A DNA stretch of 6,390 bases from Gammaproteobacteria bacterium (GTDB lineage: Bacteria > Pseudomonadota > Gammaproteobacteria > DRLM01): positions 1 to 6,390 of the forward strand of contig WFXX01000216.1 in the NCBI GenBank assembly GCA_015490395.1, given 5' to 3'. Under the pieces are notes generated by a model. The model made no database searches and was not told the DNA's origin. It was given only the letters and a program-made list of their open reading frames with translations. Positions within the stretch are counted from its first letter, which is position 1, and each line of letters begins with the position of its first letter. A program made the position numbers and the translations under genes. Positions 1 through 5,146 of this stretch are shown one piece after another.

Positions 1-125
1 CCCGGGGCCCTCTCACGGGGGCACATGCCGCTGCGGCGGATCCACCGTATCATACCGCGACGGGGGATTGTCGCCCTCCCCACACGGACCACGGCCGCCG
101 CGGGCAGTTCCCGCCAGGAGGACCC
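1..125. other. Non-coding leader upstream of the PHP gene
   Basis: I see no convincing gene here. The reading frame of the downstream PHP gene stays open to the left edge but has no ATG, GTG or TTG before base 126. A short palindrome, GTATCATAC (47-55), stands out in otherwise GC-rich sequence. It offers a -10-like hexamer on both strands (TATCAT on +, TATGAT on -), but neither has a recognisable -35 at 16-18 bp. It could be the promoter of this gene cluster, of a divergent gene off the left edge, or of both. That is inference. Confidence 0.4.
116..121 (+). promoter_or_regulatory. Shine-Dalgarno site fixing the TTG start of the PHP gene
   Basis: A perfect AGGAGG lies four bases before the TTG at 126. 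It decides the start: there is no other start codon in frame upstream in the window, and translation from this TTG places the first metal-binding motif (DLHSHS) at residues 4-9, close to its position in E. coli YciV. Confidence 0.75.
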
Positions 126-1004
126 TTGCGCTACGACCTGCATAGCCACTCCACAGCCTCCGACGGCACCCTGACGCCGGCGGAGCTGGTGGCCCACTTG
201 GCTGCTTGCCGGGTGGACGTGATGGCCCTGACCGACCACGATACCACCGCGGGGGTCGCGGAGGCGGCGGCCGCCGCGGCGCGCCTGGGTCTGGGCTTCG
301 TCCCAGGGGTGGAGGTTTCCGTGACGTGGCGTGGGCAGGTGATCCACGTGCTGGGGCTGGGAGTGGATCCGCAAGAGCGGACCCTGCGCGCGGGCTTGGC
401 GCGGCTCCAGGCCGAGCGGGCCGAGCGCGGCCGACGCATGGGGAGGCGGCTGGAGCGGGCGGGGGCGCCTCCTGGGGTCTACGCAGCCGCTTGCCGCTTG
501 GCGGGAGGTGGCGCCCCCGGTCGATGCCACTTCGCCCGAGCCCTGGTGGAGCAAGGGCTGGCCCGGGACGCCCGAGAGGCCTTCCGCCGCTTTCTCAAGC
601 GGGGGCGTCCCGGCTACGTGGCCGGGCGCTGGGCGGACCTGGAGGAGGCGGTGGCCTGGATCCGGGCCGCGGGGGGCGCCCCGGTGCTGGCCCATCCCCT
701 GCGCTACGGGCTCTCCAGCGCCGCCCTGGAGCAGCTGGTGGCAGCCTTCCGTGAGGCTGGGGGGGAGGCCCTGGAGGTGGTCTCCGGGCCCATGCCGCCA
801 GGGCAGGCTGAGCGCCTGGCCCGCTTGGCCTCCCGCCATGGCCTCGCCGGCACGGTGGGCTCGGACTTCCACGGCTCCGGGGCCTCACTGGGGGATCCCT
901 CCCGCTTGCCCGGCCTGCCGGCACCCTGCCGGCCGCTCTGGGCCTCGCGGGGCTGGACCGCCCCTGCGCGGACCGCGGCCGTGGTGGCCACCGGGGTGGG
1001 GTGA
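126..1004 (+). CDS. rnm: PHP-domain phosphoesterase, YciV/TrpH (RNase AM) family
   Basis: This is a 292-residue metal-dependent phosphoesterase of the PHP superfamily. Its E. coli relative YciV (Rnm, 293 residues) removes phosphate from 3',5'-nucleoside bisphosphates and trims RNA 5' to 3', including rRNA 5' ends. The PHP metal-site motifs can be read in order: H6-S-H8 and D13, T36-D-H-D39, E63 in PGVE, H74 in VIHVLG, H135 in CHFAR, H190 in LAHPLRY, and D247-F-H249. All expected ligands are present, so an active cytoplasmic enzyme is likely. Translation starts at TTG behind a strong AGGAGG. The stop is four bases before yciO; the same pair is neighbours in E. coli near trp, hence the old name TrpH. 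Family assignment is firm. Whether RNase or small-nucleotide phosphatase is its main job here is inferred from E. coli. Confidence 0.93.
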   Translation: MRYDLHSHSTASDGTLTPAELVAHLAACRVDVMALTDHDTTAGVAEAAAAAARLGLGFVPGVEVSVTWRGQVIHVLGLGVDPQERTLRAGLARLQAERAERGRRMGRRLERAGAPPGVYAAACRLAGGGAPGRCHFARALVEQGLARDAREAFRRFLKRGRPGYVAGRWADLEEAVAWIRAAGGAPVLAHPLRYGLSSAALEQLVAAFREAGGEALEVVSGPMPPGQAERLARLASRHGLAGTVGSDFHGSGASLGDPSRLPGLPAPCRPLWASRGWTAPARTAAVVATGVG

Positions 1005-1008
1005 GGCC

Positions 1009-1629
1009 GTGGGCCGGCTGCTGACGGTCCACCCGCGGCACCCCCAGCCGCGGCGGGTGGTGCAGGCGGTGGCGGTGCTGCGCCAAGGGGGCGTGGTGGT
1101 CTACCCTACGGACTCCACCTACGCCTTGGGCTGCGCCCTGGAGGCTCGGGAGGCGGTGGAGCGGATCCGGGCCATCCGCGGCCTGCCGCCCTCCCACCTG
1201 CTGACCCTGGTGTGCCGGGACCTCTCGGAGCTGGGGACTTATGCCCACGTGGACAACGCCGTCTATCGCCTCCTCAAGGCCCTCACCCCGGGGCCCTACA
1301 CCTTCATCCTCAAGGCCACCCGGCAGGTGCCGCGGCGCTTCTTGCACCCCAGGCGCAAGACCATCGGGCTGCGGGTGCCGGGTCATCCCGTGGCCCAGGC
1401 GCTCCTGGAGGCCCTGGGGGAGCCCCTGATGAGCACCACCCTCCAGCTCCCGGGCGCGGAGGAGCCCCTCATCGACCCGTGGGAAATCCGGCAGCGGCTG
1501 GACCGGCAGGTGGACCTGGTGCTGGACGCGGGCCCCGGGGGCACCGAGCCCACGACGGTGGTGGACCTCAGCGGGCCGGAGCCGAAGCTGCTGCGGGTGG
1601 GGTTGGGCGCCACGGAGCCTTTCCGGTGA
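1009..1629 (+). CDS. yciO: YciO, Sua5/YciO/YrdC-fold protein
   Basis: This is a 206-residue cytoplasmic protein, the same length as E. coli YciO, which it matches closely throughout: YPTDSTYALGC (residues 32-42), VCRDLSEL (68-75), the LTPGPYTFILK block (92-102), RRKTIGLRVP (115-124), and ALLEALGEP followed by STTLQLPG (142-149). The GTG start at 1009 is chosen because it gives this exact length and end-to-end match; upstream there is only a weak GGTGAGG at short spacing. The fold is that of threonylcarbamoyl-AMP synthases (TsaC/Sua5), which make the precursor of t6A in tRNA. However, two features of true TsaC/Sua5 are missing: a KGRP-type motif after the first helix (here RGLPPSH, 57-63) and the STSAN motif (here STTLQ). 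It should therefore be called YciO, not TsaC. The role of YciO is not settled; nucleotide and double-stranded RNA binding is a property of the fold. It is probably co-translated with the PHP gene. Confidence 0.93.
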   Translation: MGRLLTVHPRHPQPRRVVQAVAVLRQGGVVVYPTDSTYALGCALEAREAVERIRAIRGLPPSHLLTLVCRDLSELGTYAHVDNAVYRLLKALTPGPYTFILKATRQVPRRFLHPRRKTIGLRVPGHPVAQALLEALGEPLMSTTLQLPGAEEPLIDPWEIRQRLDRQVDLVLDAGPGGTEPTTVVDLSGPEPKLLRVGLGATEPFR

Positions 1630-1643
1630 GCGGGCGGGGACGG

Positions 1644-1672
1644 TTCGTGGCCGCCAGGGAAGCGGGTATACT
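1644..1672 (+). promoter_or_regulatory. Possible internal promoter ahead of the M50 gene
   Basis: The gap after yciO holds TATACT (1667-1672), five of six matches to the sigma-70 -10 consensus and conspicuous in GC-rich surroundings. The hexamer 17 bp upstream, TTCGTG (1644-1649), is only a weak -35. Transcription from this -10 would normally begin about seven bases after the hexamer, which is the A of the ATG at 1679. No Shine-Dalgarno sequence lies at useful distance: AGGGAAG (1656-1662) is 16 bases from the ATG. This suggests a promoter giving leaderless or near-leaderless mRNA. It is inference from one good hexamer. Confidence 0.4.
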
Positions 1673-1678
1673 GCACCG

Positions 1679-2335
1679 ATGCCGGAGTTCAACCTGATCC
1701 AGAAGCTGGCGGTCTGGGCCCTGCCCGTGCTGTTCGCCATCACCCTGCACGAGGTGGCCCACGGGTGGATGGCGCGCCGCCTGGGGGACCCCACCGCCAT
1801 GATGCTGGGGCGCCTCTCCCTGAACCCCCTCCGGCACATCGACCCCATTGGAACCGTGCTGGTGCCGGCCCTGCTGCTGGCCCTGGGGGGGGTGATCTTC
1901 GGCTGGGCCAAGCCCGTGCCGGTGACCTGGGAGAACCTGCGCCATCCCCGCCGGGACATGGCCCTCGTGGGGCTGGCGGGTCCTGTGGCCAACCTGCTCA
2001 TGGCCGTGGCCTGGGCGTTGCTGCTTAAGCTGAGCTTCGCCCTCTCGGCCCAGGGGCTGGAGTGGGTGGCCGTGCCCCTGGCCTACATGGCCGCGGCGGG
2101 GATCACCATCAACGTGATCCTGATGGCCCTGAACCTGCTGCCCTTGCCGCCCCTGGACGGCAGCCGGGTGGTAGCCGGCTTCCTGCCGCCGCGGTGGGCC
2201 GAGGCCTACGGGCGCATCGAGCCCTACGGCTTCCTGATCCTGCTGACCTTGCTGGTCACGGGGATCTTGGGGCGCGTCCTCTGGCCGCTGGTGCAGGGCG
2301 TGGAGGGGGTCCTTTACCGAGCGCTGGGCCTGTGA
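1679..2335 (+). CDS. Site-2-protease-like M50 family membrane metalloprotease (short form)
   Basis: This is a 218-residue integral inner-membrane protein of peptidase family M50. The zinc motif HEVAH (24-28) sits in the first hydrophobic helix, with E25 as catalytic base. GPVAN (101-105) lies in a middle membrane segment, and NLLPLPPLDG (152-161) supplies the third zinc ligand, D160. Hydrophobic stretches at about 10-28, 58-76, 95-122, 128-156 and 175-205 suggest four to five membrane passes. There is no PDZ domain as in RseP and no CBS domain as in SpoIVFB-type proteins, so this is the compact, mostly uncharacterised group. All catalytic residues are present, so activity is likely; the substrate is unknown. 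The start is supported by the family's common N-terminus (M-x-E-F-N-L-x-Q-K). The gene lies 49 bases after yciO with no usable ribosome site but a -10-like box, so it may have its own promoter as well as operon read-through. Confidence 0.92.
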   Translation: MPEFNLIQKLAVWALPVLFAITLHEVAHGWMARRLGDPTAMMLGRLSLNPLRHIDPIGTVLVPALLLALGGVIFGWAKPVPVTWENLRHPRRDMALVGLAGPVANLLMAVAWALLLKLSFALSAQGLEWVAVPLAYMAAAGITINVILMALNLLPLPPLDGSRVVAGFLPPRWAEAYGRIEPYGFLILLTLLVTGILGRVLWPLVQGVEGVLYRALGL

Positions 2336-2339
2336 GGAG

Positions 2340-2358
2340 GCGCCGCGGGCGGCGGCGC
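2340..2358 (+). repeat. GC-rich perfect inverted repeat between the M50 gene and trpS
   Basis: GCGCCGC (2340-2346) and GCGGCGC (2352-2358) are exact inverse complements around a five-base GGGCG loop, so the RNA could form a strong seven-pair hairpin. No T run follows, so it is not an ordinary intrinsic terminator. It ends 15 bases before the trpS Shine-Dalgarno site and could affect mRNA stability or separate translation of the two genes. In sequence this rich in G and C, a stem of this length can also arise by chance. Confidence 0.35.
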
Positions 2359-2373
2359 GCGCTGGAGGGAGCG

Positions 2374-2379
2374 AGGAGG
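2374..2379 (+). promoter_or_regulatory. Shine-Dalgarno site of trpS
   Basis: AGGAGG ends only two bases before the GTG at 2382, closer than the usual five to nine. Pairing shifted upstream to GAGG (2373-2376) would give five bases. Alternative in-frame starts are GTG at 2403 and ATG at 2415. The latter would remove most of the conserved strand leading to the HIGH motif, so 2382 (or possibly 2403) is preferred. Confidence 0.6.
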
Positions 2380-2381
2380 AC

Positions 2382-3584
2382 GTGGCGAGCCAACCGGAAC
2401 GGGTGCTGTCGGGGATGCGGCCCACCGGCCGCCTGCACCTGGGTCACTACCACGGGGTGCTGAAGAACTGGCTGCGCTTGCAGCACGAGTATGAGTGCTT
2501 CTTCTTCGTGGCCGATTGGCACGCCCTCACCACCGACTACGAGGATCCCGGTCCCCTGGCCGGCTACGTACACGAGATGCTGGTGGACTGGCTGGCGGTG
2601 GGCATCAGCCCCAAGAGCGCCACGGTGTTCGTGCAGTCCCGCGTCCCGGAGCACGCCGAGCTGCACCTGCTCTTGTCCATGATCACTCCCCTGGGCTGGC
2701 TGGAGCGCGTGCCCAGCTACAAGGATCAGCAGGAGCAGCTCAAGGAGAAGGACCTGGCCACCTACGGCTTTCTGGGATATCCCCTGTTGCAGGCTGCAGA
2801 TATCCTGATCTACAAGGCGAGCCGGGTGCCGGTGGGCGAGGACCAGGTCCCCCACATCGAGCTGGCCCGGGAGGTGGCTCGGCGCTTCAACCACCTCTAT
2901 GGGGGCGAGCCGGGCTTCGCCGAGAAGGCCGAGGAGGCCGTGGACCGCATGGGCAAGCGGCAGGCGCGGCTGTACCGGGAGCTCAGGCGTCGCTTCCAGG
3001 AGCAGGGTGACCGGGAGGCCCTGGAGCGGGCCCGCGCCCTGCTGGAGGCGCAGCAGAACCTCACCTTCGCCGACAAGGAGCGTCTCTTCGGCTATCTGGA
3101 GGGGCACGCTCGGCAGGTGCTGCCCGAGCCCCACCCTCTGCTGACCCCTACCGCCAAGATGCCCGGGCTGGACGGACGCAAGATGTCCAAGTCCTACGGC
3201 AACACCATCGCCCTGCGGGATCCGCCCGAGGAGGTGGCCCGCAAGCTGCGCACCATGCCCACGGACCCGGCCCGGGTGCGGCGCACCGATCCGGGCAATC
3301 CCGAGCGGTGCCCGGTCTGGGGCTTCCACCAGGTCTACTCCGACGAGGAGACCCGGCGCTGGGTGGTGGAGGGTTGCACCACGGCGGGCATCGGCTGCCT
3401 GGAGTGCAAGCAGCGCATCGTGGACGCGGTGTTGGCCGAGCTGCGGCCCATCCAGGGGCGCATCCTGGAGCTGGAGGGTGATCCTGCCTTGGTGCGCACG
3501 GTGGTGGAGGAGGGCTGCGAGCGGGCCCGAGACGTGGCCCGGGAGACCATGGAGGAGGTCCGCCAGGTCATGGGGCTCGCATGA
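2382..3584 (+). CDS. trpS: Tryptophanyl-tRNA synthetase (long type, ~400 residues)
   Basis: TrpS is a class I aminoacyl-tRNA synthetase that activates tryptophan with ATP and loads it on tRNA-Trp in the cytoplasm. The HIGH motif appears as HLGH (19-22), followed by the conserved GVLKNW stretch. VADWHALTT and the Rossmann-fold segment GYPLLQAADIL follow, then GEDQVPHIEL (152-161). KMSKS is exact at 267-271, in GLDGRKMSKSYGNT. At 400 residues it is about 65 longer than E. coli TrpS (334). The excess is a charged, helical insertion at about 178-247, between the nucleotide fold and the KMSKS loop. A cysteine-bearing GCTTAGIGCLECK segment lies in the C-terminal helical part. Both features occur in the roughly 400-residue TrpS type of many proteobacteria as I recall it, so they are not unusual. 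The gene starts at GTG behind a close-set AGGAGG, 46 bases after the M50 gene, and its TGA overlaps an ATG at 3581. Confidence 0.96.
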   Translation: MASQPERVLSGMRPTGRLHLGHYHGVLKNWLRLQHEYECFFFVADWHALTTDYEDPGPLAGYVHEMLVDWLAVGISPKSATVFVQSRVPEHAELHLLLSMITPLGWLERVPSYKDQQEQLKEKDLATYGFLGYPLLQAADILIYKASRVPVGEDQVPHIELAREVARRFNHLYGGEPGFAEKAEEAVDRMGKRQARLYRELRRRFQEQGDREALERARALLEAQQNLTFADKERLFGYLEGHARQVLPEPHPLLTPTAKMPGLDGRKMSKSYGNTIALRDPPEEVARKLRTMPTDPARVRRTDPGNPERCPVWGFHQVYSDEETRRWVVEGCTTAGIGCLECKQRIVDAVLAELRPIQGRILELEGDPALVRTVVEEGCERARDVARETMEEVRQVMGLA

Positions 3585-3619
3585 AGCCTCCTGCGCCCGT
3601 GGCAGGGGGCCTCGTATGA
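3581..3619 (+). CDS. Possible 12-codon coupling ORF between trpS and scpA
   Basis: ATGA at 3581-3584 joins the trpS stop to an ATG that opens a 12-residue frame (MKPPAPVAGGLV). Its TGA in turn overlaps the scpA ATG as ATGA (3616-3619). Such a relay could hand ribosomes from trpS to scpA. A GGGG at 3572-3575, five bases before the ATG, is a weak ribosome site. There is no homology to support a peptide function. Alternatively, one extra G in the run at 3605-3609 would fuse this frame to scpA and make 3581 the scpA start, so it may reflect a frameshift or sequence error. Confidence 0.25.
   Translation: MKPPAPVAGGLV
3604..3609 (+). promoter_or_regulatory. Ribosome-binding site of scpA
   Basis: AGGGGG lies six bases before the ATG at 3616. 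It is a moderate match at good spacing and supports this start over the internal GTG at 3667, which has no better site. Confidence 0.5.
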
Positions 3620-4536
3620 GTGGGGGCACCGGCAGGCCGGCAGTGGGGGCGGCGCCGCGCCAGGGCGTGACCGGGGAGGCCGCTCTGGGAGCGGGCGGCC
3701 CGACGGCCGTCCCGCCCGAGACCGCCGCGCCCGTCGAGCCCATCGCGGTGGTGCGGGGCGAGCCCCTCCTGGAGCCGCCCAAGGACCTCTACATCCCACC
3801 CGATGCCCTGGAGGTGATCCTGGAGGCCTTCGAGGGCCCCCTGGACCTGCTCCTGTACCTGATCCGGCGCCAGAACCTGGACATCCTGGACATCCCCATC
3901 GCCGAGATCACCCGCCAGTACATCGCCTACATCGAGATGATGCGCGGGCTGCGCCTGGAGCTGGCCGCCGACTACCTGGTCATGGCCGCGGTGCTGGCCG
4001 AGATCAAGTCCCGGATGCTGCTGCCGCGCCCAGCGCCCGAGGAGGGCGAGGAGGAGGACCCGCGGGCCGAGCTGGTGCGCCGGCTCCAGGAGTACGAGCG
4101 CTTCCGCCGGGCCGCGGAGGCGCTCGATGCCCTGCCGCGCATGGAGCGGGACCACTTTCCGGCTCGTGCTGAGCCCCCAGAGGCCGGCCCGCCGCCCTTG
4201 CCCCGGGCCACCTTGCGGGAGCTGCTCCTGGCCCTGCAGGAGGTGATGCGGCGGGCCGCCCAGCGGGCCCGCCACCACGTGACGCTGGAGCCGCTGTCGG
4301 TGCGCGAGCGCATGAGCGAGATCCTAGCCGTGCTGGCCCCGGGGCGCTTCGTGCCCTTTCAGGCCCTCTTCCGGCCCGAGGAGGGCCGGCTGGGGGCGGT
4401 GGTGACCTTCCTGGCCCTGCTGGAGCTGGTGCGCGAGTCCCTGGCCGAGGTGGTGCAGCGCGAGCCCTTCGGGCCCATCTATCTCACCGCGCCCCGGGGC
4501 GCGCCGGAGGAGGCCGATGGACCGGGAGCAGCTTAA
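3616..4536 (+). CDS. scpA: Segregation and condensation protein A (kleisin subunit of SMC complex)
   Basis: ScpA is the kleisin that bridges the two heads of SMC and, with ScpB, forms the cytoplasmic complex that compacts and separates chromosomes. The 306-residue product has the family's N-terminal core starting near residue 63, with FEGPLDLLLYL (72-82), then DILDIPIAEIT and a long helix (LAADYLVMAA, IKSRMLLPRP). An acidic linker (EEGEEED) is followed by AELVRRLQEYERFR, and a C-terminal winged helix at about 230-293 contains RERMSEIL and ends in FGPIYL. The first 40 or so residues are Ala/Gly/Pro-rich low complexity. The next part (PIAVVRGEPL, then PKDLYIPPDAL) is a lead-in typical of gammaproteobacterial ScpA. 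The ATG at 3616 has an AGGGGG site. Its last 20 bases overlap scpB in another frame, implying coupled synthesis of the two partners. The exact N-terminus is less certain than the gene. Confidence 0.95.
   Translation: MSGGTGRPAVGAAPRQGVTGEAALGAGGPTAVPPETAAPVEPIAVVRGEPLLEPPKDLYIPPDALEVILEAFEGPLDLLLYLIRRQNLDILDIPIAEITRQYIAYIEMMRGLRLELAADYLVMAAVLAEIKSRMLLPRPAPEEGEEEDPRAELVRRLQEYERFRRAAEALDALPRMERDHFPARAEPPEAGPPPLPRATLRELLLALQEVMRRAAQRARHHVTLEPLSVRERMSEILAVLAPGRFVPFQALFRPEEGRLGAVVTFLALLELVRESLAEVVQREPFGPIYLTAPRGAPEEADGPGAA
4506..4513 (+). promoter_or_regulatory. Shine-Dalgarno site of scpB inside the end of scpA
   Basis: GGAGGAGG ends three bases before the scpB ATG at 4517, and its first GGAGG gives six. 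It lies within the scpA coding sequence. The strong site supports the start that makes scpB overlap scpA by 20 bases. Confidence 0.7.
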
Positions 4537-5140
4537 GCGCATTGTGGAGGCCGCCCTCCTGGCGGCGGACCGGCCCCTCTCCCTGGACCGCCTCCTGGGC
4601 CTTTTTCCAGAGCCGGAGCGGCCCTCGCGGGAACTGCTGCGCGCCCTGCTTGCCGAGCTGGCCGAGGCCTGCGCCGGCCGGGGCGTGGAGCTCAAGGAGG
4701 TGGCCAGCGGCTGGCGCTACCAGGTGCGCCGGGAGCTGGCCCCCTGGGTGGGGCGGCTCTTCGAGGAGCGGCCGCCCCGCTACTCTCGGGCCCTCCTGGA
4801 GACCCTGGCCCTCATCGCCTACCGTCAGCCCATCACCCGCGCCGAGATCGAGGAGGTCCGGGGGGTGGCGGTCAGCTCCCACATCATTCGCACCCTGCTG
4901 GAGCGGGAGTGGATCCGGGTGGTGGGCCACAAGGAGGTCCCCGGGCGGCCGGCTCTCTACGGCACCACCCGCCAGTTCCTGGACCACTTCGGGCTCAGGA
5001 GCCTGGGGGAGCTGCCGCCCCTGGCGGAGCTGGTTGATCCGCCGCCCGAGGCGGCCGGGGCCCTGCCCCCGGAGGAGGGGAGCAAGGCGCCCGAGGACGG
5101 CGAGGAGAAAAGGTCCGGACCCGGAGCCACGCTGCATTAA
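4517..5140 (+). CDS. scpB: Segregation and condensation protein B
   Basis: ScpB is the winged-helix partner that binds the central part of ScpA as a dimer in the SMC-ScpAB complex. The 207-residue product shows the usual two winged-helix domains. The first covers about residues 1-80 and begins with the amphipathic helix LKRIVEAALLAADRPLS. The second covers about 88-170 and carries the family's strongest motifs: YSRALLETLALIAYRQPIT (89-107), EEVRGV (112-117), LLEREWIRVVGHKE, GRPALYGTT (143-151) and FLDHFGL. A Pro/Glu-rich, probably disordered tail follows from about residue 172. The gene begins inside scpA behind a strong Shine-Dalgarno site and ends at TAA, six bases before rluB. The order scpA-scpB-rluB is common in bacteria. 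Confidence 0.96.
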   Translation: MDREQLKRIVEAALLAADRPLSLDRLLGLFPEPERPSRELLRALLAELAEACAGRGVELKEVASGWRYQVRRELAPWVGRLFEERPPRYSRALLETLALIAYRQPITRAEIEEVRGVAVSSHIIRTLLEREWIRVVGHKEVPGRPALYGTTRQFLDHFGLRSLGELPPLAELVDPPPEAAGALPPEEGSKAPEDGEEKRSGPGATLH

Positions 5141-5146
5141 AACGCC

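Noticed and set aside
1..26. Start of a divergent minus-strand gene (ATG at 26-24)
   Set aside because: Only eight codons are inside the window, with no ribosome site and no recognisable N-terminus. The TATGAT on that strand is suggestive but not enough to call a gene.
25..174. Short + strand frame starting at ATG 25 and running into the PHP gene
   Set aside because: About 49 codons, no Shine-Dalgarno site, no recognisable product, and it overlaps the true gene in the wrong frame.
595..2001. Long minus-strand open frame (468 codons) opposite the PHP gene, yciO and the M50 gene
   Set aside because: It crosses three well-supported + strand genes, and its translation is Pro/Arg/Gly/His-rich with no recognisable domain. 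Long antisense open frames are expected in DNA this rich in G and C, where stop codons are rare.
2340..2358. Intrinsic terminator after the M50 gene
   Set aside because: The stem is strong but no T-rich tract follows, so the rho-independent pattern is incomplete. It is listed as a hairpin only.
2900..3125. The roughly 70-residue insertion in TrpS as a novel domain
   Set aside because: The 400-residue type of TrpS with a helical insertion before KMSKS is, from what I recall, normal in many proteobacteria, so it is a known variant.
2256..3782. Minus-strand open frame (508 codons) opposite trpS
   Set aside because: It is the longest open frame in the window but has compositionally biased sequence, no family motif and no ribosome site. 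It lies fully opposite a confident trpS and its flanks.
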